From Chloroflexota bacterium (GTDB taxonomy: Bacteria > Chloroflexota > Anaerolineae > CG2-30-64-16): DNA of 64,000 nucleotides. Positions 31,982 through 40,615 of the stretch are shown here, piece by piece. Each line of letters starts with the position of its first letter. Position 1 is the first letter of the stretch. The notes under the pieces were generated by a model. It saw only the letters and a program-made list of their open reading frames with translations, had not been told where the DNA came from and did no database searches. Position numbers and translations under genes: made by a program. Where the stretch lies: NCBI GenBank assembly GCA_026389845.1, contig JAPLHB010000047.1:1-64000 (forward strand), read 5' to 3'.

Positions 31982-33040
31982 ATGGATGTTGTTGAGGCCA
32001 CGCTGGCACGCCATCAGGCATTTTGGAGCCGCGCAGAGGTCAACCGGCCGCTGTTGACGGTCCTGCCGCCTTCTGCCTTGCCGTCGCTCCAGATCCCGAC
32101 GCCGGCCGGTGTGGCGCTGCCGCCCGAGGGATACCTGCAGCCCGCGATGCTGGACCCGCTGCGTTACTTCGAGCAAATGGCAGCGCGCTGGGACGGCCTC
32201 GGCCCCATAGATGGGGACCAGTTCCGCATCATGACCGCCTACTGGTACGTGCCCTGGCTGGAAGCGATCTGCGGCTGCCCCATCTGGTATGTGTGCGAGA
32301 GCGGCACCATGTACTCGAAGCCTCCCGAGGGGGGATGGGATGCCGTGCGAGCTTTGCGGCTCAGGCATGACAACCCCTGGCTGCGCAAGCTGCGCGAGTT
32401 CTACGCCGTCCTGCGCGATCTCGCTGCCGACCGCTACCCGCTGGGCGTGGCGATGCCGATGCGTGGCCCGATTGACATGTTGGGGGCGCTGGTGGGTGTC
32501 GAGAGGATGTGCTTTGGGTTCGCCGAAAGCCCTCAACTGGTACGCGAGGCGCTCGGCATCCTGACCGACATCTGGATCGAGGTAGTGGGCGAGCAGCTCG
32601 CGCTGCTACCGCCGTTCGCAGGGGGCATGGCCAACTGCGAACAGTACGGGCTGTGGGTGCCGGGGACGAATGCCGTCACCCAGTGCGACCTGGCGGTGGC
32701 GATCTCAGCGCGCACATACGAACGGTATCTGGTTCTGTGCGACGAGCGCATCTGCGTCAGCATGGCGTACCCGGTCATCCACCTGCATTCGGCGGGCCTG
32801 CACGTCCTCGAACAAGTCCTCTCTGTGACCGGTTTCGCTGCCATCCAGATCGTCGTTGACCCAGGCCCGAAGGACCCCGCCGTGCGCGACCTGTGGCCGG
32901 CGTTCCGGCGGGTGCAGGCTGCCGGCAAGCCGCTGATCATCCATTGCACAACCATCACCCAGGCCGAGTTGGATGGCCTGCTGGCCGCGCTGTCGCCGCG
33001 CGGCCTGTGCATTCGCACCAGCATCGCCGACAAGGAATAA
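31982..33040 (+). CDS. UroD-superfamily protein, divergent HLH subfamily
   Basis: This 352-residue protein is the second member of the subfamily seen at 9156. Shared marks are ARHQAFWSRAEVNRPLL at the start, YVPWLEAICGCP (89-100), MRGPIDM and HLHS (H267, H269) in place of HxCG. The barrel pattern is that of UroD/MtaA proteins, but it lacks the PDRVP signature. A UroD-family gene of the HxCG type starts 11 bp downstream, so two divergent paralogues are made together. The reaction is unknown. The ATG is preceded by TAGGAACC. Confidence 0.75.
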   Translation: MDVVEATLARHQAFWSRAEVNRPLLTVLPPSALPSLQIPTPAGVALPPEGYLQPAMLDPLRYFEQMAARWDGLGPIDGDQFRIMTAYWYVPWLEAICGCPIWYVCESGTMYSKPPEGGWDAVRALRLRHDNPWLRKLREFYAVLRDLAADRYPLGVAMPMRGPIDMLGALVGVERMCFGFAESPQLVREALGILTDIWIEVVGEQLALLPPFAGGMANCEQYGLWVPGTNAVTQCDLAVAISARTYERYLVLCDERICVSMAYPVIHLHSAGLHVLEQVLSVTGFAAIQIVVDPGPKDPAVRDLWPAFRRVQAAGKPLIIHCTTITQAELDGLLAALSPRGLCIRTSIADKE

Positions 33041-33051
33041 TAGGAGGAGCC

Positions 33052-34167
33052 ATGAACCAACAACTACACGACGGTCTGCGGCGCATCGCTGACCTGGTTG
33101 ATCCCCAGCAGGTACGCACCGCCGAGCGGCTCCAGAAGGCTGTCTGGGCCTATGAGCCGGTCGAGCGGATCCCTGTCGTGATGCACCGTGCTGTTCCACC
33201 CGATTGGCCGCTCTTTGCCCAGACCGAAACCTTCGAAGACCCCGAGAAGATGCTTTGGAACCAGCTCCGGGAGGCGCGCATCGGCGTCGGGGTGCGGGAT
33301 GACCGGATGATGACCGTGCGCGCCAATTACGGGCCGGCCATTCTCCCTTCTCTGTTCGGGGCGACGGTGCATGTGGATGATGCCACGACTTGGGTAGAAC
33401 CGTGCCATAGCAGTCGCACAATCCGCGAGATCGTTGACCGGGGCGTGCCCGATCTCACAGGAGGCTTTGGCACAAAGGTCATGGAAACCGAGGCCTTCTT
33501 CCGCGACACGTTGCGTAACCACGGGCTTGACCCCTACGTTCACCTTTTCCAGGCCAATAACCAGGGGCTGTTTGACGTCGCCTACCTGCTGTGGGGCCAG
33601 GAGATCTACTTCGCCATGCGCGATGAGCCGGAGCTGGTGCACGCGTTGATGGATCTGGTCACGCGCACCACGATCGCGTTCGTGCGCCGTCAGAAGGAGG
33701 TCATGGGCGAGCCACCCGACGAGATGTACCATTGGTGGTATCGTGTGCCGGCCGGCGTCCGGGTCGTGGATGACGTCACGTTCAACCTGTCGCCGGCCAT
33801 GTATGCCGAGTTCTGCCTCCCCTACGCCCAACGGCTTTTCGCGAACTTCGGCGGCTACATCCATTACTGCGGCCACATATTGAAATCGCAGGAGCTTCGC
33901 CTGGGCACGCCAGGACTGCGGGGCGTCGAGATGGGCGGAGAGGAGGCATGGCACAACCCGAACTACACGCTGGAGAAGGTGTGGCGCCAGGCCGCGGCGC
34001 ACCGGGTGACCATCTGTTGGGTAGGGCCTGGGCTGCCCACCGGACGGCCGGCGGGGCTGGACACGGGGCTGGTCTACGGCTTCTGGGAAGATGGCCTGAC
34101 CTGGGAAGACGCCCCTGCTCGCCTGGCAGCGGCGCAGGCGTTCTGGACTATTCGTGCCGGAGGGTAG
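33052..34167 (+). CDS. UroD/MtaA-superfamily protein, HxCG type
   Basis: This 371-residue protein of the UroD superfamily keeps HYCG (H271, C273) at the zinc/thiol position. It begins MNQQLHDGLRRIADLVDPQQ and has PVERIPVVMH in place of the PDRVP signature. A third metal candidate is not obvious in the C-terminal part. The start has a strong TAGGAGGAG. It ends the operon starting at the KARI-like gene. No corrinoid protein is adjacent; the one at 54427 could serve in trans. Methyltransferase function is inference from the HxC motif. Confidence 0.8.
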   Translation: MNQQLHDGLRRIADLVDPQQVRTAERLQKAVWAYEPVERIPVVMHRAVPPDWPLFAQTETFEDPEKMLWNQLREARIGVGVRDDRMMTVRANYGPAILPSLFGATVHVDDATTWVEPCHSSRTIREIVDRGVPDLTGGFGTKVMETEAFFRDTLRNHGLDPYVHLFQANNQGLFDVAYLLWGQEIYFAMRDEPELVHALMDLVTRTTIAFVRRQKEVMGEPPDEMYHWWYRVPAGVRVVDDVTFNLSPAMYAEFCLPYAQRLFANFGGYIHYCGHILKSQELRLGTPGLRGVEMGGEEAWHNPNYTLEKVWRQAAAHRVTICWVGPGLPTGRPAGLDTGLVYGFWEDGLTWEDAPARLAAAQAFWTIRAGG

Positions 34168-34267
34168 CGGCTGCTCATACAAGGCGCAAAGGGCGCCAAG
34201 ATATCAGTTTGCTCTTGTCTTTACGGTCTCTGTGGCTTTGCGAGAGGCCGACCTGTCCGTGGGCGTT

Positions 34268-34332
34268 TTGACATGCGCGCCGTTATCTGCTAAAATGCTA
34301 CGAAGTCTATATGATATCTGATTGTCAGACAA
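34268..34332 (+). promoter_or_regulatory. Promoter and TTGTCAGACAA operator of transporter 3
   Basis: TTGACA (34268-34273) and TAAAAT (34291-34296) are 17 bp apart. ATATGATATCTG and the palindrome TTGTCAGACAA (34322-34332) follow. The leader later holds a strong AAAGGAGGT (about 34363) with no ATG after it, then the true AGGAGGAGG before 34447. Confidence 0.8.
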
Positions 34333-34446
34333 CAATCACTGGATGTCACAAGGAAGATCACGAAAGGAGGTGGAGATCTGAGTACCGTCGGAGCTACTGA
34401 TCTGATATCCAAACAGACTCAAACCCTTCAAGGAGGAGGCAACACC

Positions 34447-35772
34447 ATGGTTAGGCAGATTTCGAGGCGTGATTTTCTGAGGATTGGGTTGGTCGGGAGC
34501 GCCGCAGCGGCGCTGATGCCGACCCTGGCGGGCTGCGGAGGCGGCGCGCAGAAGAGTTCCGGGCCTATCAAGCTGCAGTATTGGAACACCGCGCGCGACA
34601 CCAAGATCCAAGACGAGGCCATCAAACCGCGGGTTGACAAGTGGGCCGCCGAGCACAACACGCAAGTCGAGTTTGTGGCGGTCCCCTATGCCGATTTCGA
34701 GGCCAAGTACCTGAGCGCGTTCGCATCCCGCGACAACGCGCCTGACCTGTTCATCGGCGTCGTGTCGTTCTGGGCCGGCGCGGCCAACGTGGCGGACCCG
34801 ATGCCCGATGCGCTGGCGAAGCGTCTGGAGACCGAGGTCGTTGACGCGGTCAAGCCCGGTTACAAGATGAACGGCAAGTGGATGGGCCTCTCGGATGCCG
34901 GTATCCCCGGCTTCGGTCCCATGCTGATCTACAACCCGGACGACTTTGCCGAGGCCGGGCTAGACCCGAAGAAGCCGCCGGCGACCATGGATGAGCTGCT
35001 GGAGTACTCCCGCAAGCTGGTCAAGCGGGACGCCTCCGGCAACGTCATCCGCTCGGGCTGCGCGATGCGCTACGACGGCGCGCTGGGCCTGGGCATCGCC
35101 ACCAAGTTCTTCCCCTTCTTGCACTCCTTCGGCGGCCAGATGTTCGATCCAGCCACGGGCAAGTCCCAGGGGATCGCCAACTCGGCAGAGACCATCGAAG
35201 CGGTCGAGTACGTGACCAAGTACACCCAGGGCGAGAAGCTGGCGAGCATCACGCTGGGCGTGCCCGAGGTGCAGTTTGGCCAGCGCAAGGCCTCCATGAT
35301 GTTTCGCGAAGGCCACATGGCCGGCTGGATCCCGACCAACTACCCCGGCGTCAACTTCGTGTTTGCCCCGGTGCCGAAGGCCCGGAAGGTCGGCATGGGC
35401 CTGACTGGCCTGAGTGAATGGGCGCCGTTGGTCTACAAGTTCGGGCCGAACAAGGCCGCCGCGTGGGAGCTTCTCGACAAGGTGGTCTACACGGCCGAGG
35501 GCGAGCTCATCGCGGCGCAGCACCCGGTAAATCAGGGTGTGTGCTGCTTCAAGGCGAACTGGGAAACCCCGTACATGCAGGGGCGCAAGGACTACGCGGT
35601 CGAGCAGTACGCATTGGCCAACGGCCAGGGCACCGTCTACATGCACGCGAAGACGGGCAAGCTGGCCGACCGGTTCGCACAGGGCGTCCAGGAGTCCATG
35701 CTGGGCAAGAAGAAGGCCAAGGAAGCCATGGATGCCGCCGCGGCGGACATGGAGACGATCCTGAAGAGCTGA
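34447..35772 (+). CDS. Extracellular solute-binding lipoprotein of a sugar ABC transporter (transporter 3)
   Basis: This 441-residue family-1 binding protein has a Tat signal (ISRRDFLRIGLVGSA) and lipobox Cys30 (TLAGCGGG). The mature part opens IKLQYWNTARDTKIQDEAIK, typical of sugar-binding proteins. It feeds the permeases at 35987, 36984 and 37889. A run of three hairpins follows the gene. The frame is open upstream to a CTG at 34378, but the ATG with AGGAGGAGG is the sensible start. The ligand is not known. Confidence 0.88.
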   Translation: MVRQISRRDFLRIGLVGSAAAALMPTLAGCGGGAQKSSGPIKLQYWNTARDTKIQDEAIKPRVDKWAAEHNTQVEFVAVPYADFEAKYLSAFASRDNAPDLFIGVVSFWAGAANVADPMPDALAKRLETEVVDAVKPGYKMNGKWMGLSDAGIPGFGPMLIYNPDDFAEAGLDPKKPPATMDELLEYSRKLVKRDASGNVIRSGCAMRYDGALGLGIATKFFPFLHSFGGQMFDPATGKSQGIANSAETIEAVEYVTKYTQGEKLASITLGVPEVQFGQRKASMMFREGHMAGWIPTNYPGVNFVFAPVPKARKVGMGLTGLSEWAPLVYKFGPNKAAAWELLDKVVYTAEGELIAAQHPVNQGVCCFKANWETPYMQGRKDYAVEQYALANGQGTVYMHAKTGKLADRFAQGVQESMLGKKKAKEAMDAAAADMETILKS

Positions 35773-35827
35773 CGAGCAGCCATTCCGAATGCCGTTGTGA
35801 TGCTGGCATGGCCTCACACCAGGCCCT

Positions 35828-35980
35828 GTTCCTGCCCCTCTCCGCCGCGGCGGAGAGGGGCAGGAACGGTCTTGGTCACAGGTTGTTCCGGTGGGCGGCC
35901 CTGCCCCCACCGGAACAGCGCCTTCTAGTACACCCTCTCTCCCGCCATCGTGGCAGGCGAGAGAGGTGGGGAGGCAAGTC
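35828..35980. terminator. Array of three hairpins between binding protein and permeases
   Basis: First, a 40-bp perfect palindrome with 19-base arms beginning GTTCCTGCCCCTCTCCGCC (35828-35867). Second, TGTTCCGGTGGG/CCCACCGGAACA (35884-35917). Third, an imperfect CCTCTCTC/GAGAGAGG stem (about 35933-35974). They probably protect the binding-protein mRNA and lower permease expression. Confidence 0.7.
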
Positions 35981-35986
35981 TCAAAG

Positions 35987-36898
35987 ATGAAGCAACAACG
36001 CGCGCTTAAGAAGCCGACGCGCTGGGGAGCCCAGGAGGAGCGTTTCGGCTGGCTCTTTATCGCCCCGATGATGCTCTACGTCGCGATCGTCTTCTTCATC
36101 CCACTCCTTTTCATGGTGTTCCTCACGGTCTTCCGCTGGTCCCCGATCGACGGGAGCAGTCCCTTTGTGGGGCTTATGATGATCAAGCAGGCGCTGACCG
36201 ACCGGCTGTGGTGGCTCAGCCTGGCGAACAGCGCCAAGTTCATGGCGCTCAGCGTGCCCGCGACAGTCATCCTCTCGCTGTTATCGGCGGTCGCGTTCGC
36301 CAGCCGATCGCGTTTGCCGCTGAAGGGGCTCTTCAAGACTCTGTATTTCCTCCCGCTCGTGACGTCGTTGGCGGTGACGGCCTTCATCTGGCTGTGGATC
36401 TTCAACCCGGATTACGGGTTCTTCAACTCCCTGTTGCGCGCGCTGCACCTGCCGACGCTGCTCTGGCTGGCCGACACGGAGCAGGTGATCCCTTCGCTGG
36501 TGATCGTTTTCGTGTGGGCGCGGCTGGGCTTCGAGATGGCGATCTTCCTCTCGGGAATCGAGAGCATCCCGCACGAGTTCTATGAAGCGGCCAAGATTGA
36601 CGGCGCCGGCTCGATCCAGTCATTCTTCCGGATCACCTTGCCGCTGCTCAACCCGCAGATCGTGCTCGTGGGCGTGTTGGAGGTCATCGCAGGGCTGAAG
36701 GTGTTCGAGCTGCCGTATGTGGCGACGGCGGGCGGGCCCGTCAACGCCAGCCGGGTCGCGGTGATGCACATCTACGAGTCGGCCTTCCGCTACCTGGAGT
36801 TCAGCAAGGCCTCGGTCGCCGCGCTGATCCTTTTCTTGCTCATCGTCCTGGTGACCCTCATCCAGATGCGGCTGACACAGCGCAGGTTCGAGTATTAG
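35987..36898 (+). CDS. Sugar ABC transporter permease, MalF type (transporter 3)
   Basis: This 303-residue membrane protein has about six segments, starting after a basic N-terminus (KQQRALKKPTRWG). The EAA loop is EFYEAAKIDGAGSIQSFFRI. It would pair with one of the two MalG-type proteins downstream. The start at 35987 is the only one giving a normal N-terminus; GGGGAGG is 14 bases upstream. Confidence 0.9.
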   Translation: MKQQRALKKPTRWGAQEERFGWLFIAPMMLYVAIVFFIPLLFMVFLTVFRWSPIDGSSPFVGLMMIKQALTDRLWWLSLANSAKFMALSVPATVILSLLSAVAFASRSRLPLKGLFKTLYFLPLVTSLAVTAFIWLWIFNPDYGFFNSLLRALHLPTLLWLADTEQVIPSLVIVFVWARLGFEMAIFLSGIESIPHEFYEAAKIDGAGSIQSFFRITLPLLNPQIVLVGVLEVIAGLKVFELPYVATAGGPVNASRVAVMHIYESAFRYLEFSKASVAALILFLLIVLVTLIQMRLTQRRFEY

Positions 36899-36983
36899 AC
36901 CGATCGCAGGGTGGTATCCACGCGAGAGCGACCGAAGGATGGTGTCTTCGCTCTGCGATCAACCTAGCAGGAGCCGATGGGCG

Positions 36984-37874
36984 ATGGTTAGCCAGCTTGC
37001 AGCAACGAAGCCCGGAGGAAAGAGCACAGGGCGTCTGCGCGCCGATCGGGTGCTGGGGCGGACCGCGGTCGCCGCACTGACGATCATTGTGGCGCTGGGC
37101 GCGATCTTCATGGCCATGCCGTTCGTCTGGATGGTCGTCACGGCCCAGAAGAACCTGCCCGAGATCAGCCGGGTCCCGATCACATGGCCGCCGGACAATT
37201 GGCTGAACTGGAACAACTACCGGCTGCTGCTGACCAAGTTCCCGGCGCTGCGCTGGATGCTGAACTCGATCATCGTGAGCACGATGTCCATCACGACGAG
37301 CATCTTCTTCTGCGCGCTGGCGGGCTATGCGTTTGCGAAGCTGCGCTTCCGGGGGCGGGAGGTCTGCTTCGCGATCGTGCTGGCGGTGCTGATGATCCCG
37401 TTCGAGGTGACCTTTCTGCCGCTGTTCGTGATGCTGAGCCGGGTGGGGTTGGTGAACACCTACGTCGGGCTCATCTTCCCCAACTTCATGAGCGCCATCG
37501 GCGTGTTCATCATGCGGCAGTTCATGCAGACGATCCCGAACGACTATATTGATGCGGCGCGCATTGACGGGGCGAGCGAGATCCAGATCGTGGCGCGGGT
37601 GGTTGCGCCGCTGGCCGGGCCTGCCATCGTCACCGTAGCCGTGCTGAAGTTCATCATCTCGTGGAACGCGTTCCTGTGGCCGCTGGTGATGGCGAACAAC
37701 AAGTACATGATGACCATGCCGGTGGGCATGCAGTCGCTGGTGGATATCGTCATCATCAACTACGCGTTGTTGGCCGCCGCGGCCACACTCATGGTGTTGC
37801 CGCCACTGATCCTGTTCCTGGTCGCACAGCGCTGGGTGATCAGCGGCATGGTGATGAGCGGCCTCAAGGGCTAG
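36984..37874 (+). CDS. Sugar ABC transporter permease, MalG type, copy 1 (transporter 3)
   Basis: This 296-residue permease ends RWVISGMVMSGLKG, and its EAA-like loop is DYIDAARIDGASEIQIVARV. It is followed 14 bp later by a very similar paralogue, so the operon carries two MalG proteins for one MalF protein. CAGGAG precedes the ATG at ten bases. The 85-bp gap before it shows no other element. Confidence 0.9.
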   Translation: MVSQLAATKPGGKSTGRLRADRVLGRTAVAALTIIVALGAIFMAMPFVWMVVTAQKNLPEISRVPITWPPDNWLNWNNYRLLLTKFPALRWMLNSIIVSTMSITTSIFFCALAGYAFAKLRFRGREVCFAIVLAVLMIPFEVTFLPLFVMLSRVGLVNTYVGLIFPNFMSAIGVFIMRQFMQTIPNDYIDAARIDGASEIQIVARVVAPLAGPAIVTVAVLKFIISWNAFLWPLVMANNKYMMTMPVGMQSLVDIVIINYALLAAAATLMVLPPLILFLVAQRWVISGMVMSGLKG

Positions 37875-37888
37875 TGGGAGGAGGCGAC

Positions 37889-38779
37889 ATGGCAGTCAGG
37901 GTGGTTGCGCAGGGTTCCATGGGGAAGACCCCGGGCCGGCGGCGGGCCGATCGCGTGCTGGGACTGACGGGAAACACCGCGCTGACGCTCATCGTGGCGC
38001 TGGGCGCGATCTTCATGGTCATGCCATTCATTTGGATGGTCGTCACGGCCCAGAAGAATCTGCCGGAGGTCAGCCGGGTGCCGGTCACGTGGTTCCCGGA
38101 CAACTGGCTGAACTGGAACAACTACCGGCTGCTGCTGACGAAGTGGCCGGCGCTGCGCTGGATGCTGAACTCGATCATCGTGAGCACGGTGTCGATCACG
38201 ACGAGCGTCTTCTTCGCCGCGCTGGCGGGCTACGCGTTTGCGAAGCTGCGCTTCCGGGGGCGGGAAATCTGCTTCGCGATCGTGCTGTCGGTGATGATGA
38301 TCCCGTTCGAGGTGACCTTTCTGCCGCTATTCGTGATGTTGAGCCGGGTGGGGCTGGTGAACACCTACGCCGGGATCATCTTCCCGGACTTCATGAGCGT
38401 CATCGGCGTGTTCATCATGCGGCAGTTCATGCAGTCGATCCCGAACGACTACATTGACGCGGCGCGCATTGACGGGGCGAGCGAGATCCAGATCGTGGCG
38501 CGGGTGGTTGCCCCGCTGGCCGGGTCTGCCATCGTCACCGTGGCCGTGCTTAAGTTCATCATCTCGTGGAATGCGTTCCTGTGGCCGCTGGTGATGGCGA
38601 CCAGCAAGTACATGATGACTATGCCGGTGGGCATGCAATCGGTGATCAACCAGTTCATCATCGAGTACGGAATGCTGGCTGCCGGCGCGACCCTGATGGT
38701 GCTGCCGCCACTGATCCTGTTCCTGGTCGCGCAGCGCTGGGTGATCAGCGGCATGGTGATGAGCGGCCTCAAGGGGTAG
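37889..38779 (+). CDS. Sugar ABC transporter permease, MalG type, copy 2 (tandem duplicate)
   Basis: This 296-residue protein is a tandem copy of the preceding permease. Long stretches are identical, including the EAA loop and the last 25 residues; differences cluster at the N-terminus (first 40 residues), around residues 160-175 and 240-255. The high similarity suggests recent duplication or gene conversion. The ribosome site GGGAGGAGG is stronger than that of copy 1. The two could form channels of different specificity. Confidence 0.9.
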   Translation: MAVRVVAQGSMGKTPGRRRADRVLGLTGNTALTLIVALGAIFMVMPFIWMVVTAQKNLPEVSRVPVTWFPDNWLNWNNYRLLLTKWPALRWMLNSIIVSTVSITTSVFFAALAGYAFAKLRFRGREICFAIVLSVMMIPFEVTFLPLFVMLSRVGLVNTYAGIIFPDFMSVIGVFIMRQFMQSIPNDYIDAARIDGASEIQIVARVVAPLAGSAIVTVAVLKFIISWNAFLWPLVMATSKYMMTMPVGMQSVINQFIIEYGMLAAGATLMVLPPLILFLVAQRWVISGMVMSGLKG

Positions 38780-38844
38780 GGGCGATGTACGCGCCCGGCG
38801 CGCAGCCAACCTGCACCATGAGGTCGTTGCATAGGAGACTGACC

Positions 38845-39645
38845 ATGACTCATCCGCTCTTTGATCTGACCGGCCGCGTGGCTCTCGTCTCCGGCGCGGC
38901 GCGCGGCATGGGGCGTTCGATGGCGATCGCGTTCGCCGAGGCCGGCGCCGATCTGTTGCTGACCGACCTGAACGCGGAGGGGGTGCAGGCGACGGCTCAG
39001 CACATCGCCAGCCTGGGCCGGCGGGCGATCCCGACCACGTATAACGTGACCGATATTGACCAGATCCGGGAGATGTTTGCCCTGCTGGACCGCGAGTTCG
39101 GCAAGATTGACGTGTTGGGCAACGTCTTCGGTCCCGGTTACCTGGCCCATCCCGAAGACGTCCCTTTGACCGAAGTGGATCGCGTGTTGCACGGGTTGGT
39201 GACAGCGCGCTTCTGCTGCTGCCAGGAAGCCGGGAGGCGGATGCTGGCGGCGGGCAAGGGCAATATCATCAACATCGGCTCGCTTGCCAGCATCACGGGA
39301 ATGGGCCGCGGCAACTTCGCCTACAGCCTGGGAATGGGCGCTGTGGCGCAGATGACTCGCGAGCTGAGCACCGAATGGGCCGGCCGCGGCGTGCGCGTCA
39401 ACGCGATCCTGCCGGCGCAGGTCACCAATCCCGGCCTGCAGGAACGCATGAAGGCCGATCCGAACCTGGAAGCCACTTTTCTGCGCGGCATTCCCGCAGG
39501 CCGCCTGGGCGTGCCCGATGACATCAAGGGGCTGGCGATCTTCCTGGCCTCGGACGCCTCGGCCTGGATCACCGGCGCACTGATCCCGATGGACGGCGGC
39601 AACCTGGCGATGAACGCCGGCGGCACGGCAGGACCACGGAGGTAG
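38845..39645 (+). CDS. SDR-family protein lacking the catalytic lysine
   Basis: This 266-residue protein has the SDR fold: cofactor loop SGAARGMGRS and the PxDGG-like end PMDGGNLAM. Two hallmarks are altered. NNAG is replaced by GNVFGPG, and YxxxK is replaced by YSLGM. The Tyr is present, but Met stands where the catalytic Lys should be. It may be a non-classical reductase or a binding protein. It lies between the sugar permeases and a FadR-type regulator, with TAGGAGA before the ATG. Confidence 0.85.
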   Translation: MTHPLFDLTGRVALVSGAARGMGRSMAIAFAEAGADLLLTDLNAEGVQATAQHIASLGRRAIPTTYNVTDIDQIREMFALLDREFGKIDVLGNVFGPGYLAHPEDVPLTEVDRVLHGLVTARFCCCQEAGRRMLAAGKGNIINIGSLASITGMGRGNFAYSLGMGAVAQMTRELSTEWAGRGVRVNAILPAQVTNPGLQERMKADPNLEATFLRGIPAGRLGVPDDIKGLAIFLASDASAWITGALIPMDGGNLAMNAGGTAGPRR

Positions 39646-39648
39646 GAG

Positions 39649-40398
39649 ATGGATAGACCTCACCCCATGCTCGAGGACGTCGAGTTGGGGATCAAGCCGT
39701 TCGCAGCCGCGAACATGCACGAGACGATCCAGGCGCGGCTGATGCAGTTCATCAGCGACCGCCAACTGGCGGCTGGCGATAGGCTTCCCTCCCAAGCCGC
39801 CCTGGCGCAAGCCCTGGGCATCAGCCTGGTAGCGCTTCGGGAAGCCATGCGTGCGCTGGAGGCCCTGGGAATCATCGAGGCGCGGGCGGGATCCGGCTGG
39901 TACGTCAGGGACTTTTCGTTTGACGCGGTCGCTAAGGGTCTGGCGTACACCTTCGAGTTGAACCGGCACAGCTTCACCGACCTGCTCGAAATCCGCATCC
40001 GGCTGGAGTGCAGCTATCTGCCCGAGGCCCTGCGCAAGCTGACCGCCGAAGATCTGGAGGCGCTGGAGCAATCCGTCTGCGAGATCGAGCGGCTGGCCGA
40101 ATCCGGTCAGGAGTTCGACGCACCGGATCGCGCGTTCCACATGCGGTTGTTCTCCGGCAAGGTGCAAAACCGGCTCTTCACCGAGGTCCTGGAGTTATTC
40201 TGGACGCTCTATCCGCGTCTCCCCGTGCCTCCAGAGCGGATCCAACGGGCGGTGCTCCTGGCTGATGCACACAGACACCGGCTGATCCTGCAAGCGGTGC
40301 AGGAGAGCAACGTGGAGTCGGCCGTGCAGCGGCTGTTGGACAGCCTCCAGGGCGCAGTGCGCCGAGCGTCCGGGCTGGCACACCCGGCCGAAAAGTAG
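39649..40398 (+). CDS. GntR-family (FadR subfamily) transcriptional regulator
   Basis: This 249-residue regulator has a winged helix (PSQAALAQALGISLVALREA, about 43-62) and an FCD effector domain (FHMRLFSGK, ADAHRHRLILQAV). The gene lies three bases after the SDR, under GGAGGTAGGAG. As the last gene of transporter 3's operon it probably controls that operon through TTGTCAGACAA at 34322, and perhaps the identical core at 40552-40562 before the GH2 gene. That link is inference. Confidence 0.87.
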   Translation: MDRPHPMLEDVELGIKPFAAANMHETIQARLMQFISDRQLAAGDRLPSQAALAQALGISLVALREAMRALEALGIIEARAGSGWYVRDFSFDAVAKGLAYTFELNRHSFTDLLEIRIRLECSYLPEALRKLTAEDLEALEQSVCEIERLAESGQEFDAPDRAFHMRLFSGKVQNRLFTEVLELFWTLYPRLPVPPERIQRAVLLADAHRHRLILQAVQESNVESAVQRLLDSLQGAVRRASGLAHPAEK

Positions 40399-40436
40399 GT
40401 CTGTTTCCTCATCGTCTCCTCGATCCACACCGGACA

Positions 40437-40473
40437 ACAACGGGCCAGACGTTGCGGACGTCTGGCCCGTTGT
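40437..40473 (+). terminator. Hairpin terminator after the GntR gene
   Basis: Perfect 16-base arms ACAACGGGCCAGACGT and its complement enclose a 5-base loop. No long T tract follows. It ends the transporter 3 operon just before the GH2 promoter. Confidence 0.75.
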
Positions 40474-40497
40474 CTGACCCGGTACAGGGCGAAGGTT

Positions 40498-40563
40498 TTG
40501 ACATCCGTCTGCAACTATGCTAGACTGCCCGTCGGCTTGCATGATGTCCACTTGTCAGACAAG
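40498..40563 (+). promoter_or_regulatory. Promoter and CTTGTCAGACAAG operator of the GH2/SDR operon
   Basis: TTGACA (40498-40503), a 17-bp spacer and TAGACT (40521-40526) are followed by the 13-base palindrome CTTGTCAGACAAG (40551-40563). The long open frame from 40517 starts inside this promoter, so the gene must start further down. Confidence 0.85.
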
Positions 40564-40615
40564 CCCCCGTCTCAGTCAGGTCATGCAAACAGAATCGGCG
40601 CTCGAAGAGGTGGAC

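Noticed and set aside
34378..34446. In-frame CTG start upstream of the transporter 3 binding protein, behind a strong AAAGGAGGT
   Set aside because: It would put 23 polar residues before the Tat signal; the ATG at 34447 has its own AGGAGGAGG.
35828..35867. 40-bp perfect palindrome as an attachment site or replication origin
   Set aside because: It sits between binding-protein and permease genes next to other stems, with no integrase, repeats of a core site or DnaA boxes nearby.
38449..40167. 572-codon minus-strand open frame opposite the permease, SDR and GntR genes
   Set aside because: It spans several well-supported plus-strand genes and its product is His/Arg/Gln-rich with no family pattern. 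It is the antisense shadow expected in high-GC coding DNA.
40517..40615. Longer start of the GH2 gene
   Set aside because: The ATG at 40517 overlaps the -10 box; GTG at 40616 gives a standard Tat signal and follows GAAGAGG.
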